This document shows positions 1 to 5,733 of a DNA stretch of 7,105 nt, piece by piece; position 1 is the stretch's first letter; each line of letters begins with the position of its first letter. Source of the DNA: Congregibacter sp. (GTDB taxonomy: Bacteria; Pseudomonadota; Gammaproteobacteria; Pseudomonadales; Halieaceae). The notes beneath the pieces were generated by a model, which did not search any database, was not told the DNA's origin, and saw only the letters and a list, made by a program, of their open reading frames with translations. A program made the position numbers and the translations under genes. The stretch covers positions 1 to 7,105 of the forward strand of contig JACETJ010000067.1 in NCBI GenBank assembly GCA_013911345.1, in the 5' to 3' direction.

Positions 1-244
1 ATTGGTCGCTGATGACCTCGATGCAACCGCCGACAGGCCAGCCTCTGTTATACAGTTGTGTATCTAGAACATCGAAACCCGTTCTGACACCGGAAAAGGT
101 GTGGGCATTGCCATTGGCGGCGGTGGCTTCCGGGTGAAGGAAAACACGCTGCTGTTGACCGATACCAGACGGACCCATACCGTGTTGGTCCCTGCCTCGC
201 CAGGTATCGGCGCGACGGAAAATATCTTCCAGTAGATAATTCAT
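1..244 (-). CDS. imuA: ImuA-like SOS mutagenesis (translesion synthesis) protein, N-terminal 81 codons, partial
   Basis: The frame opens at an ATG (244-242) and stays open to the window edge, so only the first 81 residues are seen. Residues 54-78 read RTGFDVLD...GWPVGGCIEVI, matching the ImuA/RecA-like opening of the form 'TGF..LD..LP.GGWP.G...E', and W15-R16-G17 matches the 'WRG' near the ImuA N-terminus. From family knowledge, ImuA works with ImuB (a catalytically dead Y-family polymerase) and DnaE2 in damage-induced mutagenic translesion synthesis, usually as an imuA-imuB-dnaE2 operon repressed by LexA. A consensus LexA box lies 83 bases upstream, which supports the call independently. The start is chosen because GGGAG sits 6 bases before it; an in-frame ATG seven codons upstream (265-263) has no such site. 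imuB and dnaE2 would lie left of the window and cannot be checked here. A more distant RecA/SulA-like relative is the main alternative. Confidence 0.8.
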   Translation of the reverse strand, partial: MNYLLEDIFRRADTWRGRDQHGMGPSGIGQQQRVFLHPEATAANGNAHTFSGVRTGFDVLDTQLYNRGWPVGGCIEVISDQ

Positions 245-250
245 GATGCA

Positions 251-255
251 CTCCC
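251..255 (-). promoter_or_regulatory. Ribosome binding site of imuA
   Basis: GGGAG on the minus strand ends 6 bases before the ATG at 244-242. It decides between this start and the in-frame ATG seven codons upstream, since the site would lie inside the coding region of the longer form and nothing comparable precedes that ATG. Confidence 0.6.
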
Positions 256-311
256 ATTTCATATTGCTGTGCCGAATCACTCTCGCCGACAGGTGGCGTA
301 CTGATGAGATA

Positions 312-338
312 ACGACAACAGTAAAAGTACTGTATAAA
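312..338 (+). promoter_or_regulatory. Candidate MFS-gene promoter embedded in the LexA box
   Basis: TATAAA (333-338, 5 of 6 to the -10 consensus) lies inside the LexA box. ACGACA (312-317, 4 of 6 to the -35 consensus) is 15 bases upstream, shorter than the ideal 17. Initiation from here would start around 344-350, giving a nearly leaderless mRNA for the transporter and putting it directly under LexA. Tentative. Confidence 0.3.
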
Positions 339-347
339 TAGACAGTA
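328..347. promoter_or_regulatory. LexA-binding site (SOS box) between imuA and the MFS gene
   Basis: The 20 bases TACTGTATAAATAGACAGTA contain CTGT-N8-ACAG exactly, with palindromic TACTGT/ACAGTA outer arms and an AT-rich centre. This is the gammaproteobacterial LexA operator pattern. It lies 83 bases before the imuA ATG on the minus strand and only 1 base before the TTG (7 bases before the ATG) candidate starts of the transporter on the plus strand. LexA bound here should repress imuA and could occlude polymerase initiating towards the transporter. Binding is inferred from the motif. Confidence 0.9.
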
Positions 348-362
348 TTTGAGCATGGCCAA
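335..362 (-). promoter_or_regulatory. Candidate imuA promoter overlapping the LexA box
   Basis: On the minus strand TTGGCC (362-357, 4 of 6 to the -35 consensus) is followed after 16 bases by TATTTA (340-335, 3 of 6 to the -10 consensus). The -10 falls inside the LexA box, as expected for an SOS promoter, and the -35 falls over the first codons of the divergent transporter. The hexamers are weak, so this is tentative. Confidence 0.3.
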
Positions 363-1617
363 AAAAGCAAGTGAGGATTTTTCGGACTGTCGTGAAACAC
401 GACAGGTCCACCGATCGGCGCTGTCAGACCCACGTTTTCGGCGCTATTACCCCGCAAGCTGGTTCTCGAGTCTCGGCGCTTGGTTACTGCGGTTCCTGCT
501 GGGATGGAGCGCCTGGGATCTGACGCACTCAGCGACCTGGGTGGGTATTGTCGGCGCCTTGATGCTGGCGCCGGCGCTGTTGTTATCGCCGTGGTTCGGG
601 ATTCTGTCTGACAGAGTGAATCCGCGTGAGGGGTTGCGATTGTCGATGATAATTCACGGCGCCATCACGCTGACTGGCACCCTCACGACCTGGCTGGGTT
701 GGTATGACCGCGCGGCTTTGTTGGCGCTCGCGGCGACGCTCGGTGTGGCCACCTCACTGCACTCGCCGATGCGCCTGGCGCTCGTGCCGCTCTTGGTCCC
801 GCGCGCGGCGCTGCCCAGCGCGGTGGGGTACTCCGCAATGTCTTTCAATATTGCTCGTATGGTGGGGCCGGCTCTGGGCGCAGCGTTGGTTGCGCAAGTG
901 AACGTCAGCGCCGCGTGGTTGACCGCAATGTTGATGTTCGCGGTGTCTTTTTGGGGTCTGTCCCGACTGACGATTGAGCGGGACGCGCCCGCGGTGCCAT
1001 CGTCCTCTTTTGTTGACCAGTTGATTGCTGGTTTTCGGCATTTGTTGGGCCGATCCGATCTCAGGCTGCTGCTCGCACTCACGGCGGTCAATGGTCTGCT
1101 GGGTCGCACTATTATCGAGTTGCTGCCGGCTCTTTCGGGACAGGTATTGCGAGGAGGATCCGCAGAGCTCGCGGTCCTGGTCGCCATGGCGGGTTTGGGT
1201 TCAGTACTGGGGGGGTTGCTGGTCAGCCGTCAGGCCGCTGACCTGTCACGCCTGATGGGACTGGTGTGCGCGGCGATCATGTTGGCAGGCCTCGCCCTCA
1301 TCAGTTTGCAGTGGTTTGCCGGGTTGGTGGGGCTGGCGCTGTGGGTATCGATGCTCAGTGTCGTCACCACCGTAGCGGGTACCGGCTCGCAGACGCTCAT
1401 ACAGTTAACGGCCAGTGCCGAGTACCGCGGTCGCGTGATGAGTGTCTGGACCATGCTGGCCATGGGTGCGCCTGCCTTGGGGGCCGCTTTACTCGGCGCG
1501 GGGGTGGATGGGTTTGGCTTCAGTCAGGTCGCTGTCTGGACCGGCGGGGCAGGAATTGTTTTGGTTGCCAGTCTCTATGCAAGGCGCTCGCGCGTGCTAA
1601 CAGGCGGAGATCCCTGA
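349..1617 (+). CDS. MFS transporter, EntS/MFS_3-like efflux family
   Basis: This is a 422-residue inner-membrane protein rich in hydrophobic segments separated by short polar loops, consistent with about 12 membrane helices in two halves and a central cytoplasmic loop near residues 208-235. FGILSDRVNPREGLR (residues 83-97) is the MFS loop 2-3 signature. The opening LSDPRFRRYYPASWFSSLG (25-43) and the late YRGRVMSVWTMLAMGAPALG (359-378) resemble the MFS_3 group that includes the enterobactin exporter EntS, so proton-driven export of a small molecule is likely; the substrate cannot be told. Two starts are possible, TTG at 349 and ATG at 355 two codons later. Neither has a good ribosome binding site, and the ATG is the more conventional choice. 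The gene is divergent from imuA across a LexA box, and its last 43 bases overlap the 3' end of holA on the other strand. No terminator hairpin with a T-run follows. Confidence 0.85.
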   Translation: MSMAKKASEDFSDCRETRQVHRSALSDPRFRRYYPASWFSSLGAWLLRFLLGWSAWDLTHSATWVGIVGALMLAPALLLSPWFGILSDRVNPREGLRLSMIIHGAITLTGTLTTWLGWYDRAALLALAATLGVATSLHSPMRLALVPLLVPRAALPSAVGYSAMSFNIARMVGPALGAALVAQVNVSAAWLTAMLMFAVSFWGLSRLTIERDAPAVPSSSFVDQLIAGFRHLLGRSDLRLLLALTAVNGLLGRTIIELLPALSGQVLRGGSAELAVLVAMAGLGSVLGGLLVSRQAADLSRLMGLVCAAIMLAGLALISLQWFAGLVGLALWVSMLSVVTTVAGTGSQTLIQLTASAEYRGRVMSVWTMLAMGAPALGAALLGAGVDGFGFSQVAVWTGGAGIVLVASLYARRSRVLTGGDP

Positions 1618-2609
1618 GCCATCACGACCACGAGCCGCTCCAATAAACTCCAGGGTTCTCCCTGCATAAAACCCTTACTGGCGCCATCTGCATGAAAGCT
1701 GAGTGCTTGCATTTCAGCGAGATCGCGGCCGCCCAGCCGGTTCATCGCCGAGCGCACCAGCGCCTGTCGATTCCGCCACACCCCACGCTGACTCAGTGCC
1801 GCATTCACAGGCGTGCCGCCCGCTATTTCCCGCTTCAGATCCGCGAGCAGTCGAACTTCCCGTGAGATGGCCCATAACAGCACAGGTGGTTGAATGGCCT
1901 CGGCCCGCAGCCCCCGCAATGTCCGCACGGCTCCTCGGCTATCCCCCGATAGGGCAACATCAACCAGCCGGAAGGCATCGTAGCGGGCGTTATCCGACAC
2001 GGTGTCTGCCACCAACTCGGCGGTGATGGTCTGCTCGCCATGAAGTAGTTTCAGTTTCTCAATTTCCTGCGATGCGGCGAGCAGGTTGCCCTCCAGCCGC
2101 TCGGCCAGTAGCGTCACGGCGTCGTTGTCCGCGGTCAGCCCAACGGTCTTCATGCGGGCAGCTATCCAGACGGGTAACTCGGCTGGAGAGATCGGCCATA
2201 CCGGGAGCACGACCCCCGCCTGATCCAGCGCGACGTACCATTTGCTCTTCTGCGACTGTTTGTCGATGCGCCCGCTGATGATGAGCAGGACATCTTCCTG
2301 TTCTCCCGCGAGGTACTCTTGTATCGCCTTGCTGCCCTCGGTTCCGGGCTTGCCGCTGGGAAGTTGCACTTCAATTAATTTTCGATCGGCAAAAAGGGAT
2401 AGCGAGCCAGCGCTATGACCAAGCTCCAACCAATCGTCTTTGCTAGAGATGGTAATGCGCTGACGCTCTGCACAGCCCGCTGCGCGGGCCGCGGACCGAA
2501 TGGCATCGGCGCACTCCTGCACAATCAGTGGTTCATCACCTGAAATCAGATAGCAGGGTGCAAGATGTTGTGAGAGATGGTCAGCGAGTTGCGGGGGCTT
2601 CAGTTGCAT
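1575..2609 (-). CDS. holA: DNA polymerase III subunit delta (clamp-loader wrench)
   Basis: This 344-residue protein is close to the 343 of E. coli HolA. Delta is the clamp-loader subunit that opens the beta sliding-clamp ring during DNA replication. Recognisable parts are the N-terminal domain with YLISGDEPLIVQE (20-32) and SLSLFADRKLIEVQLP (69-84), the AAA+-like lid region with ARMKTVGL (151-158) and the delta hallmark LEGNLLAASQEIEKLKLL (172-189), and the C-terminal collar domain with YDAFRLVDVALSG (210-222), PPVLLWAISREVRLL (241-255) and VWRNRQ (277-282). As usual for delta, there is no Walker A motif. The ATG overlaps the lptE stop by one base (TGATG), so translation is probably coupled; the upstream Shine-Dalgarno match is weak. 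The last 13 residues, beyond the conserved helix ending VVVMAQ, are encoded in DNA that also encodes the C-terminus of the convergent transporter. nadD, the usual next gene in E. coli, is absent. Confidence 0.95.
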   Translation of the reverse strand: MQLKPPQLADHLSQHLAPCYLISGDEPLIVQECADAIRSAARAAGCAERQRITISSKDDWLELGHSAGSLSLFADRKLIEVQLPSGKPGTEGSKAIQEYLAGEQEDVLLIISGRIDKQSQKSKWYVALDQAGVVLPVWPISPAELPVWIAARMKTVGLTADNDAVTLLAERLEGNLLAASQEIEKLKLLHGEQTITAELVADTVSDNARYDAFRLVDVALSGDSRGAVRTLRGLRAEAIQPPVLLWAISREVRLLADLKREIAGGTPVNAALSQRGVWRNRQALVRSAMNRLGGRDLAEMQALSFHADGASKGFMQGEPWSLLERLVVVMAQGSPPVSTRERLA

Positions 2610-3190
2610 CAGCTGCCCAGGCTGTGGCTAACGCGCCGGGCAATCTGATCGGCGAGGTCGCGGCGCATCTCCTCACGAAGCAGGCGGATCTCCTCGGTTT
2701 TACCGACCACGTTGCGTGGGTCGTTGAGCATCTGCCGGGTCACGGTAGCGCGCGCGTCAATCGGATCCGACTCCTGCTGTATCAGCGTGAAATCGGCGAA
2801 CAACGTCAGCTCGAGTTCTGCGGCCCTAGCTTGTGCAGTGAGTGAGACATTACGCTGTGTGAATTGCTCGGGCTGGAGTCTCAACCTGAGCATGGCGTCG
2901 CCTTCTTCTAACAGGGTCAGTCCCGTCGCGCGCAGCGCTCTGGACACTTCACGGGTCAGTTCAGCTCGGGGTTGGCTGCTGATCAGCTGGAGGGTCATGC
3001 CTTCGAGTTGGGCGCTACTGCTAGCGGCATCACTGCCTTTGAGTTGGAAGCCGCATCCAGCCAGACACATCAGCATCGCAGACAAGCAGATCAATTTGCC
3101 TAATGCGCTTTGGCCTGGTGCGCTTTGACCCAGTGAGCATTGGATAGTGCGGTAGGCAGCACTGTGAGTAGTGTTGTCGTGGTCGATCAT
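2609..3190 (-). CDS. lptE: LPS-assembly lipoprotein LptE
   Basis: LptE is the outer-membrane lipoprotein that plugs the LptD barrel and helps deliver lipopolysaccharide to the cell surface. The 193-residue product has a hydrophobic stretch at 33-45 ending in the lipobox LAGC (43-46), so Cys46 should be lipidated. Gly47 at +2 is not an inner-membrane retention Asp, consistent with Lol sorting to the outer membrane. The mature start GFQLKG and the C-terminal stretch [14 protein letters not shown]...[22 protein letters not shown] (about 144-187) are typical of LptE. The ATG overlaps the leuS stop by 4 bases (ATGA). There is no ATG or GTG between Met1 and Met39 to shorten the leader, so the pre-lipobox segment is long (45 residues) with K32 as the only charge next to the hydrophobic core. 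It includes a [11 protein letters not shown] mini-repeat. The position between leuS and holA matches the conserved gammaproteobacterial order. Confidence 0.93.
   Translation of the reverse strand: MIDHDNTTHSAAYRTIQCSLGQSAPGQSALGKLICLSAMLMCLAGCGFQLKGSDAASSSAQLEGMTLQLISSQPRAELTREVSRALRATGLTLLEEGDAMLRLRLQPEQFTQRNVSLTAQARAAELELTLFADFTLIQQESDPIDARATVTRQMLNDPRNVVGKTEEIRLLREEMRRDLADQIARRVSHSLGS
3101..3130 (-). repeat. Imperfect 15-base tandem duplication in the LptE leader
   Basis: On the minus strand GGTCAAAGCGCACCA (3130-3116) is followed directly by GGCCAAAGCGCATTA (3115-3101), 12 of 15 identical. It encodes [10 protein letters not shown] just before the signal-peptide hydrophobic core, which may explain part of the extra leader length. 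Confidence 0.6.
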
Positions 3191-5637
3191 TGCGCGACGA
3201 TATTCACCAGCTTCTGGGGCACGATAATGACTTTACGGATGGTCGTATCCGCCAGAAACCGCTGCACGTTCTCCTGACTTTTGGCCATCGCCTCAATTTC
3301 TGCATTGTCTGCGGAGGCGGGCACGCTGATTTTGCCCCTTACCTTACCATTGACCTGCACCACGATCTCCAACTCGTCGCGGCTCAGGGCAGTGTCGTCG
3401 ACATCGGGCCACAGACTTTCTCTGAATGCTTCGCCTGTCAGTGCTTGCCACAGGTGCTCGCTGAGGTGTGGCGTGATGGGCCAGAGCAACTGCAGCACTG
3501 CGCGCAAGCCCTCGTCGACGACAGCGCGATCACCGCTGTGCTCCGTCGGGTGACGCCCCAGTTCGTTGCACAGCTCCATTACCGCGGCCACGGCGGTATT
3601 AAAAGTTTGTCGTCGCCCGTAGTCATCGCTGACTTTGGCGATAGTCTCGTGGATTTTACGGCGTAGATTTTTTTGCTCGCTGTTCAGTGAGTCAGGCAGT
3701 GACTCGGTGCCGTCAGTGTCGAGATCATGCACCAGCCGCCACAGCCGTTTGATGAAGCGATTGGCGCCCTCGACCCCTGAGTCTGACCACTCGAGCGATT
3801 GTTCTGGTGGTGCCGCAAACATGCTGAATAGGCGCACCGTGTCGGCGCCATAACGATCGATCAATTCTTGCGGGTCAACCGTGTTGCCTTTGGACTTTGA
3901 CATTTTGGCGCCGTCTTTCAGCACCATGCCCTGTGTGAGCAGTCGCGTGAAAGGCTCGTCGCTACTCACCAATCCGGCGTCTCGCATCAGTTTATGAAAG
4001 AAGCGGGAGTAAAGCAGGTGCAAAATGGCGTGCTCAATGCCGCCAACATACTGATCCACGGGTAGCCAATAATTCGCCTGATCGCTGTCGATCATGCCTT
4101 CGGTGTAGTGTGGGCAGGTGAAGCGCGCGTAATACCACGAAGATTGAACAAAGGTATCAAAGGTATCGGTTTCGCGCTCGCAGGGCTGTCCCTCAAGCTC
4201 AAACCGGCGCCACTCAGGATCGGCCTTGATGGGCGAAGTCACACCGTCCATTGCGACATCTTCCGGTAGCAATGAGGGCAGGCGATCGGCCGGAATGGGT
4301 ATGTCTCGCCCGTCTTCTAGGTTGAGCATGGGGATTGGCGTGCCCCAGTAGCGTTGGCGGGAAACGCCCCAGTCTCTCAAGCGGAACTGGGTAGTGGTCT
4401 GCCCCATCCCAGCGCCCTCGAGCTTTGCAGCGATCCCTTCAAAGGCGTCTTCAAATTGGCAGCCATCGAACTCTGCAGAGCCGGTCAGCACGCCGTAGTC
4501 CGTGTAGGCGCCGTCTGATGTACTGGCTGGCTGGCCCTTGGGATCACAGACTACCGTTTTCATCGGTAGCGCGTACTTGCGCGCAAACTCCCAGTCTCGC
4601 TCATCGTGCGCGGGCACTGCCATGACTGCGCCTGAGCCGTAGTCCATCAGCACGTAGTTGGCGACCCAAACGGGAATGGCCTCACCCGTCAGCGGGTGCG
4701 TGGCACGCAAGCCGGTATCCATTCCGAGCTTCTCGGCCTGCGCCATGTCGGCCTCGGCGACCGATGCTTGCTTGCAGGCGGCGATGAATTCGGCGAGTTC
4801 AGGGTTGTTCTCAGCCAGTGCCAGTGCGATCGGGTGTTCTGCTGCCAGACTGACGTAGGTCACACCGTAGAGTGTATCGGGTCGGGTGGTGTAGACCTCA
4901 ATGCAATCGAGGCTGGCAACGGGTTCACCTAATCCAAACGCCAGCTCCACGCCGCGGCTTTTTCCTATCCAGTTTCGCTGCATGGTGCGCACGGCCTCGG
5001 GCCAGCCGCCCAGCGTGTCCAGGCCCTCCAACAATTCTTCTGCATAGGCAGTAATGCGAATAAACCATTGCGGGATCTCGCGCCGCTCGACGACGGCGCC
5101 CGAGCGCCATCCGCGCCCATCGATGACCTGTTCATTGGCCAGCACGGTCTGGTCCACAGGATCCCAGTTCACTGTGGCCATTTTTTTGTAGACCAGGCCT
5201 CGCTCGTAGAGCTGGGCAAAAAACCACTGCTCCCACTGGTAGTACTGCGGGTCGCAGGTAGCGATTTCCCTGTCCCAGTCGTAGGCGTAGCCCAGTCGCT
5301 GTAATTGGGCGCGCATGTGGTCGATGTTTTCCCGGGTCCATGCCGCAGGCGCAACCTTGTTGGCAATGGCCGCATTTTCGGCGGGGAGTCCAAAGGCGTC
5401 CCAGCCCATGGGTTGCAGCACATTCTTGCCCTGCATGCGCTGGTATCGCGCGATCACGTCGGCGATGGTGTAGTTGCGCACGTGCCCCATATGAAGCTTG
5501 CCACTGGGGTATGGGAACATGGCTAGGCAGTAGAATTTTTCCCGCGTCTCATCCGGGTGCACGGCGAAGCGACCGGACTCAGCCCACTCAGCTTGAAGCT
5601 CCAGTTCCAAGGTTTGCGGTGTGTATTCCTGGCTCAT
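3187..5637 (-). CDS. leuS: Leucyl-tRNA synthetase
   Basis: This cytoplasmic class I aminoacyl-tRNA synthetase charges tRNA-Leu with leucine using ATP. The HIGH motif is in [11 protein letters not shown] (42-52, HMGH 49-52) and the KMSKS loop is at 578-582. The inserted CP1 editing domain (roughly 225-415) is intact: TTRPDT (250-255) and [15 protein letters not shown] (334-348), whose D345 corresponds to the conserved editing aspartate. [15 protein letters not shown] (489-503) and the C-terminal [15 protein letters not shown] (759-773) are standard. At 816 residues it is 44 shorter than E. coli LeuRS (860). The difference is almost entirely one missing block just before KMSKS, where GMVL is followed by only four residues; this is the place of the leucine-specific domain. 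The Cys residues of the E. coli zinc module are also replaced (VNWDP, GRGWRSG). The ATG has GAGGA three bases upstream. The stop overlaps the lptE start, so leuS probably drives the downstream genes. Confidence 0.97.
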   Translation of the reverse strand: MSQEYTPQTLELELQAEWAESGRFAVHPDETREKFYCLAMFPYPSGKLHMGHVRNYTIADVIARYQRMQGKNVLQPMGWDAFGLPAENAAIANKVAPAAWTRENIDHMRAQLQRLGYAYDWDREIATCDPQYYQWEQWFFAQLYERGLVYKKMATVNWDPVDQTVLANEQVIDGRGWRSGAVVERREIPQWFIRITAYAEELLEGLDTLGGWPEAVRTMQRNWIGKSRGVELAFGLGEPVASLDCIEVYTTRPDTLYGVTYVSLAAEHPIALALAENNPELAEFIAACKQASVAEADMAQAEKLGMDTGLRATHPLTGEAIPVWVANYVLMDYGSGAVMAVPAHDERDWEFARKYALPMKTVVCDPKGQPASTSDGAYTDYGVLTGSAEFDGCQFEDAFEGIAAKLEGAGMGQTTTQFRLRDWGVSRQRYWGTPIPMLNLEDGRDIPIPADRLPSLLPEDVAMDGVTSPIKADPEWRRFELEGQPCERETDTFDTFVQSSWYYARFTCPHYTEGMIDSDQANYWLPVDQYVGGIEHAILHLLYSRFFHKLMRDAGLVSSDEPFTRLLTQGMVLKDGAKMSKSKGNTVDPQELIDRYGADTVRLFSMFAAPPEQSLEWSDSGVEGANRFIKRLWRLVHDLDTDGTESLPDSLNSEQKNLRRKIHETIAKVSDDYGRRQTFNTAVAAVMELCNELGRHPTEHSGDRAVVDEGLRAVLQLLWPITPHLSEHLWQALTGEAFRESLWPDVDDTALSRDELEIVVQVNGKVRGKISVPASADNAEIEAMAKSQENVQRFLADTTIRKVIIVPQKLVNIVAQ

Positions 5638-5640
5638 TGT

Positions 5641-5645
5641 TCCTC
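5641..5645 (-). promoter_or_regulatory. Ribosome binding site of leuS
   Basis: GAGGA on the minus strand lies 3 bases before the leuS ATG (5637-5635). It supports this start, which also fits the family N-terminus. Confidence 0.7.
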
Positions 5646-5721
5646 AATAACAGTAGCGGGAAGTGCTGGCGTTGCTCTGGTTTTGCTTGTCGCCCGATGT
5701 AGGTCCGACGGAGCCGCGCAG

Positions 5722-5730
5722 AGTTTACCA
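5722..5730 (-). promoter_or_regulatory. Candidate extended -10 element for leuS-lptE-holA
   Basis: The 96-base gap between lnt and leuS holds TGGTAAACT on the minus strand, an extended -10 (TGn plus TAAACT, 4 of 6 matches), followed by a GC-rich discriminator (CTGCGCGG). I find no good -35 at 16-18 bases. A start here would give leuS a leader of roughly 75-80 bases. No terminator, leader peptide or riboswitch is apparent in the gap, so read-through from lnt remains possible. Confidence 0.25.
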
Positions 5731-5733
5731 GTA

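Noticed and set aside
48..362. Minus-strand open frame of 104 codons spanning the LexA box and imuA start
   Set aside because: It is out of frame with imuA, which has the conserved motif and a ribosome binding site. It would begin inside the transporter's first codons and run through the operator, and the product shows no recognisable feature.
654..1187. Minus-strand open frame of 177 codons inside the MFS gene
   Set aside because: It is antisense to a well-supported membrane protein, its composition is low in hydrophobic order, and no motif is seen. It is best explained by the GC-rich codon pattern of the real gene.
1651..1664. Hairpin CAGGG-TTCT-CCCTG near the 3' ends of the MFS gene and holA, as a possible terminator
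   Set aside because: The stem is only 5 base pairs, there is no T-run on either strand after it, and it lies within holA coding sequence.
3190..3666. Plus-strand open frame of 158 codons antisense to the leuS 3' end
   Set aside because: It shadows conserved LeuRS C-terminal coding sequence. There is no ribosome binding site or recognisable domain; the His/Cys/Gln-rich product is typical of reverse-complement translation.
5340..5702. Plus-strand open frame of 120 codons across the leuS 5' end and the lnt-leuS gap
   Set aside because: Most of it is antisense to the conserved LeuRS N-terminus including the HIGH region. No start signal or family resemblance is seen.
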